DNA from: Deltaproteobacteria bacterium
GTDB taxonomy: Bacteria > Bdellovibrionota_C > UBA2361 > OMII01
NCBI GenBank assembly: GCA_947491545.1
Contig: CANLJX010000013.1
Span: 1 to 39,288, forward strand
DNA length: 39,288 nucleotides
Reading direction: 5' to 3'
How positions within the stretch are numbered: position 1 is the first letter of the stretch; each line of letters opens with the position of its first letter. This document shows positions 33,759 to 39,288 of this stretch, one piece after another. The notes beneath the pieces were generated by a model that did not search any database, was not told where the DNA came from, and was given only the letters and a program-made list of their open reading frames with translations. The position numbers and the translations under genes were made by a program.

Positions 33759-35084
33759 ATGGATGCTCTCGACAAGTTTCACGACGAGTGTGGCCTGATG
33801 GCGGTCTGGAACCATCCAGAGGCGGCCAACCTGGCCTACCTCGGACTGTACGCCCAGCAGCACCGCGGGCAGGAGGGCGCCGGCGTTGTCTCGGTGCACA
33901 GAAACGGGGACGACGAGCCGCACTTCTCGGTTCACAAGGGCTTGGGGCTCGTCGCAGACGTCTTCTCTGATTTCGACTTCGGGCAGCTGCCTGGCTCCGT
34001 GGCAATCGGCCATGTGCGCTACACAACGGCGGGGGGAAACAAGCTGGCAAACGTTCAGCCCTTCGTCGCCGACATCTCGCTCGGATACACAGCTGTTGCA
34101 CACAACGGCAACCTCATTAACGCCGACGAGCTGCGGCAGGAGCTTATTAGCCAGGGGTCAATCTTCGCAACTACGTCGGACACTGAAACAATCCTACACC
34201 TGCTCGCCCGCGGCGATCGCGACCAGCCTCTTGTCGAGACGGTCGTCGGGGCGCTCCAGCGCCTTCGGGGCGCGTTCTCTCTCCTGATTCTCTTTGAAGA
34301 CAGGCTGATGGTTGTGCGGGATCGGCACGGCCTCCGCCCGCTCGCTATCGGCGAGCTAAACGGGGCCAAAGTCTTCGCCTCTGAGACCTGCGCGTTCGAC
34401 CTTATTGGCGCCACCTACCTGCGCGACGTAGCGCCGGGCGAGCTGATTGAGATTAGCCGCGACGGCACGATGCGCAGCTTCTTTCCGTTTGGATTTGCGC
34501 GCGAAGCCCCGTGCATCTTCGAATTCGTATACTTTGCGCGCCCCGACTCGAATGTCTTTGGCAAGAACGTCTACCAGCTCAGAAAGAACATGGGCGCTGA
34601 GCTCGCCAGAGAGAACAAGGTCACTGCAGACCTAGTCACTGCCGTCCCAGACTCCGGAACAGCGGCGGCCATTGGCTACGCTGAAGCATCGGGAATTCCC
34701 TTCGAGATGGGACTTGTGCGGAACCACTACGTGGGGCGCACATTTATCGAGCCAAAACAGAGCATCCGCGACTTCGGCGTCAAGATTAAGCTGAACCCGA
34801 ACCCTGAGCTCCTCAAGGGGAAATCGATCGTGGTCGTTGACGACTCGATCGTTCGGGGCACGACAAGCCGGAAGCTCGTGACGATGCTGCGCCAGGCTGG
34901 AGCGAGAGAGATCCACCTGCGCATATCGTCGCCTCCCACCACCGATCCCTGCTACTACGGGATAGACACGCCCCCCCTCCTGGTACACACTAGAAATCTC
35001 CCCTCTGGTACCCCCCTCTGGTACACACTAGAAATCACATCACCACAACGCGAATCTCTCGGCCGATATACCCCATACCCGTAG
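33759..35084 (+). CDS. purF: Amidophosphoribosyltransferase, C-terminus replaced or truncated
   Basis: PurF makes phosphoribosylamine from PRPP and glutamine. With ATG at 33759 the protein opens MDALDKFHDECGLMAVWNH, so a 10-residue propeptide would expose the catalytic Cys; the TTG at 33741 is rejected because it overlaps the purL end. The glutaminase domain has QHRGQEGAG, GHVRYTT and NGNLIN; the phosphoribosyltransferase domain has VTAVPDSGTAAAIGYAEASGIP, NHYVGRTFI and IVVVDDSIVRGTTSRKLV, the PRPP site. After SSPPTTDPCYYGIDTP the family sequence stops. The expected TREELIA-type helices and Cys-rich tail (roughly 60-70 residues) are replaced by about 40 residues translated from a repeat (LVHTRNLPSGTPLWYTLEIT). 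The product may be unstable or inactive, or the junction may be an assembly or insertion breakpoint. Confidence 0.88.
   Translation: MDALDKFHDECGLMAVWNHPEAANLAYLGLYAQQHRGQEGAGVVSVHRNGDDEPHFSVHKGLGLVADVFSDFDFGQLPGSVAIGHVRYTTAGGNKLANVQPFVADISLGYTAVAHNGNLINADELRQELISQGSIFATTSDTETILHLLARGDRDQPLVETVVGALQRLRGAFSLLILFEDRLMVVRDRHGLRPLAIGELNGAKVFASETCAFDLIGATYLRDVAPGELIEISRDGTMRSFFPFGFAREAPCIFEFVYFARPDSNVFGKNVYQLRKNMGAELARENKVTADLVTAVPDSGTAAAIGYAEASGIPFEMGLVRNHYVGRTFIEPKQSIRDFGVKIKLNPNPELLKGKSIVVVDDSIVRGTTSRKLVTMLRQAGAREIHLRISSPPTTDPCYYGIDTPPLLVHTRNLPSGTPLWYTLEITSPQRESLGRYTPYP
34980..35036. repeat. Two 19-bp direct repeats at the purF breakpoint
   Basis: CTGGTACACACTAGAAATC occurs at 34980-34998 and exactly again at 35018-35036, separated by a C-rich spacer that itself contains CTCTGGTACC. 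The first copy starts 7 bases after purF leaves its family alignment. A 10-bp inverse match, TGTGTACCAG, lies at 36229-36238. Confidence 0.8.
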
Positions 35085-35137
35085 GTGTTGCCGAGGAGTT
35101 TCGTGGGGGGAGCGAGCAGGCCTTAGGTAGGTTGGGG

Positions 35138-35167
35138 GGTGTGGAATCTACCGTGTACTAGAGTCTG
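35138..35167 (+). repeat. 30-bp direct repeat, left copy (upstream of the sigma gene)
   Basis: This copy starts GGTGTGGAATCTACCGTGTA and is matched at 29 of 30 bases by the copy at 36317-36346. Homology extends left through AGGTA after an 8-bp gap. It lies 128 bp before the sigma gene. The GGAAT and GTCT words inside it look like loose ECF -35 and -10 elements with a slightly short spacer. Confidence 0.8.
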
Positions 35168-35295
35168 GGGGCGGCAGCAGATGCTTTTTGAGGTTAAGAA
35201 GTAGCCCTGATCGGTACACCTCGTTCCTTAAAGCGACTCCAGTCTCAGCACTCCCTCGGGTTTCCTAACCCCAGCCCCACTGGTACTCTGGTGGG

Positions 35296-35982
35296 ATGCA
35301 GCTCTGTAAAGAGAAACATAGCGCTCCAGGGGAAGATTGCCTAAAGCTGCCCAGCCGTCCGGCTGTAGGCATCGGCGCGGCGCTGCTTGAGGCGAAAGCG
35401 CAGCTTGGCACACAGAGCGAGCGTCAGGCCCTCGATCAGCTAATGCCGCAGGTTCTGGCGTTTGCGAGCGATACGGTCCAGCGCAAATTCCCGCAGCTTC
35501 CTCAGGCCGACCAAGACAACATAGTTCAGGAGAGCGCCCTTAAAGCGTGGCGAACGCTCTCGCAGGTTGACCCGCTGCGAAATCCGGCGAGTTGGCTGTG
35601 GGCTGTCACCTACTCAACAGCGATCACGTACCTCCGGGCTGAATCGGCACGCCGAGAGGTCTCCAACATATGGGATGTGCCAAAGCCGGGCTCCGACGAG
35701 CGGAACCTTCCCTCAATCGCGTCCAATGAGCCGTGCCCCCTCTCGGTACTGCTTAAAAAAGAGGAGCATACAGGTGAGCATGCTTTTAAGGATTCTGTTT
35801 TAATGGCACTCGGGCCGGCTGTTTCGGAAACGGTTGATTTAAGGCTTTCAGGACTTAAGTACGCCGATATCGCTGCGACGCAGCGCCTCTCGCTTGGAAC
35901 CGTCAAGTTTCGCTTAAACCTGGCGCGGAGGACCGCACAGGAGCTTCGAACTCAAAGTGCGGCGAGAGAGCGAACTGCCTGA
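35296..35982 (+). CDS. ECF-like sigma-70 family RNA polymerase sigma factor
   Basis: The 228-residue protein has a sigma region 2 (about 50-118), with LPQADQDNIVQESALKAWRTLSQVDPLRNPASWLWAVTYSTAITYLRAESARRE, and a sigma region 4 near the end, with ALGPAVSETVDLRLSGLKYADIAATQRLSLGTVKFRLNLARRTAQEL. In the latter YADIAATQRLSLGTVKFRL is the helix-turn-helix that reads the -35 element. No region 3 or 1.1 is present, which is typical of the ECF group. No anti-sigma gene is adjacent, which is unusual. The start is uncertain: GGTGGG touches the ATG directly and the region around it can fold into a CCCAC/GTGGG stem. A 30-bp direct repeat flanks the gene. Confidence 0.78.
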   Translation: MQLCKEKHSAPGEDCLKLPSRPAVGIGAALLEAKAQLGTQSERQALDQLMPQVLAFASDTVQRKFPQLPQADQDNIVQESALKAWRTLSQVDPLRNPASWLWAVTYSTAITYLRAESARREVSNIWDVPKPGSDERNLPSIASNEPCPLSVLLKKEEHTGEHAFKDSVLMALGPAVSETVDLRLSGLKYADIAATQRLSLGTVKFRLNLARRTAQELRTQSAARERTA

Positions 35983-36432
35983 GCGATTACTGGGATCCGA
36001 CATCTGAGCGCTGCCCTTCCGCTGGTGCCCCGCACCACCTTCACAGAGCTATACCTCGCTATTGCAGGCCAGCGCGTCCGCTCAATAACCCCGTAAGGGC
36101 AAGAAGGGTATTTGCCCCCCTTTCCCAGTCTCCGAACCTTTCATCGATATTCAATCGCATCTTCAGGGTTCCTCGGTAAGAGCAACTGGCTGCTCGCAAC
36201 AGCGGGAACTCAATCGCGTGGGGAGTGCTGTGTACCAGTTGGCAGAGCGAAATAGTCGCCGCCGGCCCTAAAAGCGTTATGGGAGCGGGCCTGCAGCCGC
36301 GTTACAGAGGAAGGTAGGTGTGGAATCTACCGTGTAGTAGAGTCTGAGGCACACCACCCCTACCACTCACGCGTTCTCCGGTACGCTACGGACTCGTGTA
36401 TCTCCAGTTCTTCGCTATCGCCGGTTTCTTCA
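35983..36432. other. 450-bp stretch without a recognisable gene
   Basis: All six frames are short or interrupted, and none gives a familiar motif. The stretch contains the inverse TGTGTACCAG match (36229-36238) and the right copy of the 30-bp direct repeat (36317-36346). I see no RNA gene. It looks like degenerate or non-coding accessory DNA. Confidence 0.5.
36317..36346 (+). repeat. 30-bp direct repeat, right copy (downstream of the sigma gene)
   Basis: It is identical to the copy at 35138-35167 except for one base (GTGTAGTAG instead of GTGTACTAG). Both copies point the same way and lie 1179 bp apart. No plus-strand gene follows this copy, so a promoter role is less obvious here than at the left copy. 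Confidence 0.8.
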
Positions 36433-37098
36433 TCAGCTTGAGGCTGCATGGGGCACGTCTCGTCTCTGCGCTGTTTTGCGCTGTTTGGGTCCGGAGCGTG
36501 GAGCCAGGCTACAGAGGAACAATTGCTCCCAGGCTTCCAGGGGCTGCTTTCTCTCCTTGAGGCGAGCGACCTTTGGAGATGTTTGAATGCAGGTCGTTCG
36601 ATATGAAGGAAGACCTCTCTCGTATATGTGTGTCTCATAGGTCAGTAGCTCGAAGCAGAGAAGCTGCAGAAGTCGCTTGGCGATGACCTGCTGGCAGAAC
36701 ATTTGCGGTTCCTGAAAAGAGGGGAGATCGTGCGGGTTGAAGATCTGACTCGGATCGAAGGGGCCCTCTAACAACCTAGGAAAGCGCTCGAACCTTTTAA
36801 GGCAGAGCGCTGCTTTCCCGTCTTCAATAATCATGCCGAATCCCCAAAGGTGAATGGAGTATCCGGAGTCACGGACTAACGAGTAGCGTGTTGAGCCGTG
36901 CCTCGATGGAGGTGGACGAGTTCGGATAAATCCGAATTCCGTCAGAAAATTTCCCTCTATGTTTCTAATATCGCAGCCAAAGCACCACATCTGGAGGTTA
37001 ACGAGCTTTTCAAAGTTGCGGCCGAACTCTCCAGTGAAAGACCACGAGGAGAGTTTCTCCCTAGACCGAGGAAACAGGTGATTCGACTCTGGGTTCAT
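36433..37098 (-). CDS. Conserved-looking protein of unknown function, coupled to the CobW-like gene
   Basis: I do not recognise a named family. The first about 150 residues look like a compact domain: [19 protein letters not shown], then [46 protein letters not shown] and [15 protein letters not shown]. The remainder is basic and less ordered. ATG at 37096-37098 overlaps the TGA stop of the CobW-like gene as ATGA, the standard arrangement for translational coupling, so the track's start at 37125 is rejected. The coupling and the shared candidate Zur box suggest a role in zinc limitation, by inference only. Confidence 0.6.
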   Translation of the reverse strand: MNPESNHLFPRSREKLSSWSFTGEFGRNFEKLVNLQMWCFGCDIRNIEGNFLTEFGFIRTRPPPSRHGSTRYSLVRDSGYSIHLWGFGMIIEDGKAALCLKRFERFPRLLEGPFDPSQIFNPHDLPSFQEPQMFCQQVIAKRLLQLLCFELLTYETHIYERGLPSYRTTCIQTSPKVARLKERKQPLEAWEQLFLCSLAPRSGPKQRKTAQRRDVPHAASS

Positions 37099-38321
37099 GA
37101 CGCATGAGATTCCTGAAGAGCCCACGGTGAGAACGGATCCGTGAATTTTCTCCAGCCTTCCTCCCCCACCGCCATTTCCTCGTCAGTAAGAAGGCAGTCG
37201 TCAAGCATTGCGGTAAGCAGCTCTTGGTTCATATCAAGACCTATCAGCACCAGTTCCTGTTTGCCTTTCACGGGAGCGACTTCGGAGCTAATCAGGGAGC
37301 CGTCCTCAGCACTTGCCGCCCAAAATCCGGCCGGCTCGGAGCGACACGACCCTCCAGCCTGAGACCAGGAGCCAGCTAGTCGCGAACGTGACGCGAGCCA
37401 GAAAAACCCCTTCGAGCGAACTACTCCCGGCCACTCTGATTGAATGCAGAGGGAGAAGCGCTCCGGATGAAACGGTCTATCGCGTCTGTAGACGAAGCTT
37501 GAGATTCCGTACTCCTCAGTCTCGGGGGTGTGTTCGCCTGCTAGCTCTTTAATCCAGCCCGGGCTCTGAGATGCTTTCTCGTAGTCGAAGAGTTTCGTGT
37601 TGAGCACTTGATGAGGGGTAATAGTTGCAAACTGGGTATGAAGAAGCTGAGCATCAGGATTGAGCTTTTGAATCATTGCTTCAACGACAGCGAGCTGTGA
37701 TGGTAGTAGGAGGTCTGTCTTGTTAAGAACTATGACGTTGGCGAACTCAACTTGATCGATCAGAAGATCGACAATGGTTCGGTCGTCAGTATCATCGACC
37801 GCTATGCCGAGCTTCTTGAGGTCATCGGATGATTCCATGTGAGAGAAGAAGCTAGCGGCGTCGACCACAGTGACCATTGTATCGAGTCGAGCGACTTGTG
37901 AAAGGCTCCGGCCCTCTTCGTCGGTATGAGCAAAAGTTGCCGCTACAGGCATCGGCTCACCTATGCCTGTCGATTCGATGAGTAGGTAGTCGTATTTTTC
38001 CTCTGCGGCCAATTCCGCGACTTGCTCAAGGAGGTCCTCTCTTAGGGTGCAGCAGATACACCCATTCGACATCTCAACAAGCTTCTCTTGGCTCCGGTCA
38101 AGGCGAGCATCTCCACGCTCAACAAGCTGCACGTCGATGTTGACTTCGCTCATGTCGTTGACAATCACCGCCACCTTTAGGCCGTCGCGATTGGTGAGAA
38201 CGTGGTTGAGCAGGGTAGTCTTCCCAGCGCCTAGGAACCCCGAGAGGACGGTCACGGGGAGCCGTTGTCTGCGAACAGTTGAGTTCCTTTTTGATGGGCT
38301 TGATTCATCTTGTTTGGTCAT
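37095..38321 (-). CDS. COG0523/CobW-like GTPase, candidate zinc metallochaperone
   Basis: A G3E-family GTPase of 408 residues. It carries Walker [18 protein letters not shown] (about 26-42), [12 protein letters not shown], the metal-binding CxCC in [14 protein letters not shown] (C88-x-C90-C91), [18 protein letters not shown], and the GTP-specificity NKTD motif. The C-terminal CobW_C domain spans about 270-400 ([24 protein letters not shown]). Such proteins deliver Zn to enzymes during zinc shortage (ZNG1/YeiR/ZigA group) or act in cobalt or nitrile hydratase maturation. A 21-bp palindrome lies 18 bp upstream and a Fur-family gene is divergent, which favours the zinc role. No corrin-ring genes are present, so a cobalamin role is unlikely. 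Confidence 0.9.
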   Translation of the reverse strand: MTKQDESSPSKRNSTVRRQRLPVTVLSGFLGAGKTTLLNHVLTNRDGLKVAVIVNDMSEVNIDVQLVERGDARLDRSQEKLVEMSNGCICCTLREDLLEQVAELAAEEKYDYLLIESTGIGEPMPVAATFAHTDEEGRSLSQVARLDTMVTVVDAASFFSHMESSDDLKKLGIAVDDTDDRTIVDLLIDQVEFANVIVLNKTDLLLPSQLAVVEAMIQKLNPDAQLLHTQFATITPHQVLNTKLFDYEKASQSPGWIKELAGEHTPETEEYGISSFVYRRDRPFHPERFSLCIQSEWPGVVRSKGFFWLASRSRLAGSWSQAGGSCRSEPAGFWAASAEDGSLISSEVAPVKGKQELVLIGLDMNQELLTAMLDDCLLTDEEMAVGEEGWRKFTDPFSPWALQESHAS

Positions 38322-38339
38322 AGAGGGCTCCGAGATTCA

Positions 38340-38360
38340 ATATGCAACTGGGTTGCATAT
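38340..38360. promoter_or_regulatory. Candidate Zur box, 21-bp palindrome
   Basis: ATATGCAAC-TGG-GTTGCATAT is a perfect 9-bp inverted repeat with a 3-nt centre. It lies in the 82-bp gap between the divergent cobW-like and Fur-family genes. The TGCAA/TTGCA arms and the length fit Fur-family operators, and the neighbours point to zinc. It overlaps the -35 hexamer of the zur-like promoter, so binding would repress both directions. Confidence 0.75.
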
Positions 38361-38381
38361 GACTGTCAGATGCGATAGGCT
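38353..38381 (+). promoter_or_regulatory. Promoter of the zur-like gene
   Basis: TTGCAT (38353-38358), a 17-nt spacer and TAGGCT (38376-38381) lie 22 bp before the start codon. The -35 box is inside the palindrome, predicting autoregulation. Confidence 0.45.
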
Positions 38382-38403
38382 TTTGTCAAGAGAGGGGCGC
38401 AAG

Positions 38404-38769
38404 ATGAGAAAGACACAAGCGAGACAAGCTATTGTTGACCTCCTGTCAAAGTCAGACAGGCCGGTGCCGGCTCGGGATATCGTGCTTGGCGTCGCTCGGG
38501 ATCGACCAGATATCAATAAGTCGACGGTTTATCGCTTCATCAAGAGTTTACTGGAGTCGCAACAGCTAATCTCCATCCCTCTGCCGGGGCGTGGCGCGTT
38601 GTATGAGTTGCGGCGCGAAGGGGAGCATTACCATTTTAGTTGCGAAGGGTGTCAGGAGGTTTTGTGCCTCAATGATACTAAATTGGAGGTGGGGCGGTTG
38701 GTTCCAAGGGGCTATACAGTCTCGCCACAGAATCTCGTACTTTCGGGGCTATGTCCGAAATGCAGTTAG
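38404..38769 (+). CDS. zur: Fur family transcriptional regulator, Zur-like
   Basis: The 121-residue protein begins MRKTQARQAIVDLLSKSDRPVPARDI. It has the family winged helix with recognition helix INKSTVYRFIKSLLESQQL, then the dimerisation domain with HYHFSCEGCQEVLCL, where the His/Cys residues form the structural zinc site, and a final GLCPKCS pair of cysteines. ATG at 38404 is chosen because GAGAGGGG lies at the right distance; the longer track ORF starting at 38047 crosses the divergent gene. Assignment to Zur rather than Fur or PerR rests on the neighbouring COG0523 GTPase, the NicO-like transporter and the operator. Confidence 0.82.
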   Translation: MRKTQARQAIVDLLSKSDRPVPARDIVLGVARDRPDINKSTVYRFIKSLLESQQLISIPLPGRGALYELRREGEHYHFSCEGCQEVLCLNDTKLEVGRLVPRGYTVSPQNLVLSGLCPKCS

Positions 38770-38810
38770 GCGCGGAACAAGGTTTATAGGTCTAATCAGA
38801 TTTGAATCTC

Positions 38811-38996
38811 ATGCTAATGGGACCTTTATCGCTTACGGCGTTTTATTTGGGACTCCTTCATGCCTTAGAGCCTGGGCACGGCAAGACGTTGATGGCTGGT
38901 ACTCTGGTCGGCTCTCAGAGAAAATGGCTAGATCCGATCTCTATAGGCGTATCAACCGCGGGCGGTCATGCCGTTGGAAACTCCTGTCAGTCATGA
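38811..38996 (+). pseudogene. NicO/RcnA-like nickel-cobalt transporter, truncated
   Basis: The reading frame opens with LTAFYLGLLHALEPGHGKTLMAGTLVGSQRKW and ends with a GGHAVG segment. H-A-L-(E/D)-P-G-H is the metal-binding motif of the NicO/RcnA/UreH family of inner-membrane divalent-metal transporters, normally 200-350 residues. After GGHAVGN the frame enters a terminal inverted repeat and stops (SCQS). Only the first helix or two remain. No continuation of the family can be read beyond the element. The gene is placed to be co-transcribed with zur, 41 bp downstream; its start is one of two close ATG codons. Confidence 0.72.
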
Positions 38997-39096
38997 CTTT
39001 CCGCCTTTTCGGCCTACCGACTCCCGGTCGACGCGTGTGAGCCCCAACTTAGCGGTCCAGAAAATCCGCTCAAAAGTCGGAAAGTCATGACTGACA
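38985..39096. mobile_element. 112-bp MITE-like element with 19-bp terminal inverted repeats
   Basis: TGTCAGTCATGACTTTCCG (38985-39003) is perfectly inverted as CGGAAAGTCATGACTGACA (39078-39096). The interior (74 bp) has no ORF and contains an AGCGG/CCGCT stem. The left end lies inside the NicO-like reading frame. No target duplication is obvious, and the flanks do not rejoin into a transporter frame, so insertion may have been accompanied by a deletion or the element may be one end of something larger. Confidence 0.65.
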
Positions 39097-39288
39097 CAAG
39101 TTCCCCGCCAAATAAGCGGGGAAGGGTCGCTACTCTTTTTGATTCCGCCTTCTCTGGCGGGCGCGCTCACGCTGCTTAGGGGCTAGAACGCATCTGCCCT
39201 GCACTAAAGCCCAGGGGAGCGAAGGGTAACGTCCCTTTTTTAAACTTCCCTACTGATAGAACTCCCACCCCCGAGCCGGCAGCTCAAT
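39097..39288. other. Non-coding right edge with terminator-like hairpins
   Basis: TTCCCCGC/GCGGGGAA (39101-39123) is a perfect 8-bp stem with a 7-nt loop, with CTCTTTTT starting about 12 bp after it. A second weak stem, AAGGG/CCCTT, is followed by six T residues near 39240. I see no gene in this stretch. These may end transcription from the zur-nicO direction. Confidence 0.45.

Noticed and set aside
38985-39096. Integron attC site
   Set aside because: The ends are long perfect inverted repeats without the paired GTTRRRY and RYYYAAC core sites, and no integrase gene is present.

Overview
The window (about 58% G+C by eye, dense genes on both strands) comes from a free-living Gram-negative bacterium. 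Evidence is a Sec-type signal peptide on an AMIN-domain protein, a PilP-like pilus protein, a PrkA/YeaH/SpoVR stress operon, a SUF iron-sulfur system and purine biosynthesis. A eukaryote-type UGPase, RtcB and a stand-alone TraG-like ATPase fit a deltaproteobacterium-like lineage in the broad sense (Bdellovibrionota, Myxococcota or an uncultured relative). No rRNA is present, so this placement is a low-confidence inference.

Layout. 1-2200: 5' part of sufB leaving the left edge, a promoter with an overlapping palindrome, and a divergent RelA/SpoT-fold protein. 2306-3316: four tRNA genes (Trp, Tyr, Thr-GGT on the minus strand; Thr-TGT on the plus strand) with unusual repeats between them. 3491-5085: DUF6508 protein, SYLF protein and GlsB-like protein. 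5096-9031: RtcB ligase, DUF2520 protein and putative Na+/H+ antiporter. 9106-12958: AI-2E family transporter, UGPase and mannose-6-phosphate isomerase. 13201-18119: TraG-like ATPase, saccharopine dehydrogenase family enzyme and ornithine aminotransferase. 18242-25797: asparaginyl-tRNA synthetase, tRNA-Pro, VOC protein, FAD monooxygenase, PilP-like protein, ComM/YifB, an unknown membrane protein and an AMIN protein. 26103-30778: SpoVR, YeaH and PrkA. 31496-35084: purL and a 3'-truncated purF.

From about 34975 to the right edge the character changes to an accessory region. purF loses its conserved C-terminus in a repeat-rich stretch. An ECF-like sigma gene follows, bracketed by a 30-bp near-perfect direct repeat. 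Then comes a zinc-type locus: an unknown gene, a COG0523/CobW GTPase, a 21-bp palindrome (candidate Zur box), a divergent Fur-family (Zur-like) gene, and a NicO/RcnA-like transporter gene cut off by a 112-bp element with 19-bp terminal inverted repeats.

Two repeat families are the least explained features. One is a set of four intergenic tracts built from GGNNCC-type hexamers, three lying at the 3' ends of genes and two of those between convergent genes; one forms a perfect 14-bp long-range stem. The other is a series of 30-nt hairpins at 45-nt spacing between tRNA-Thr and tRNA-Tyr, in which one copy differs in both arms while pairing is kept.
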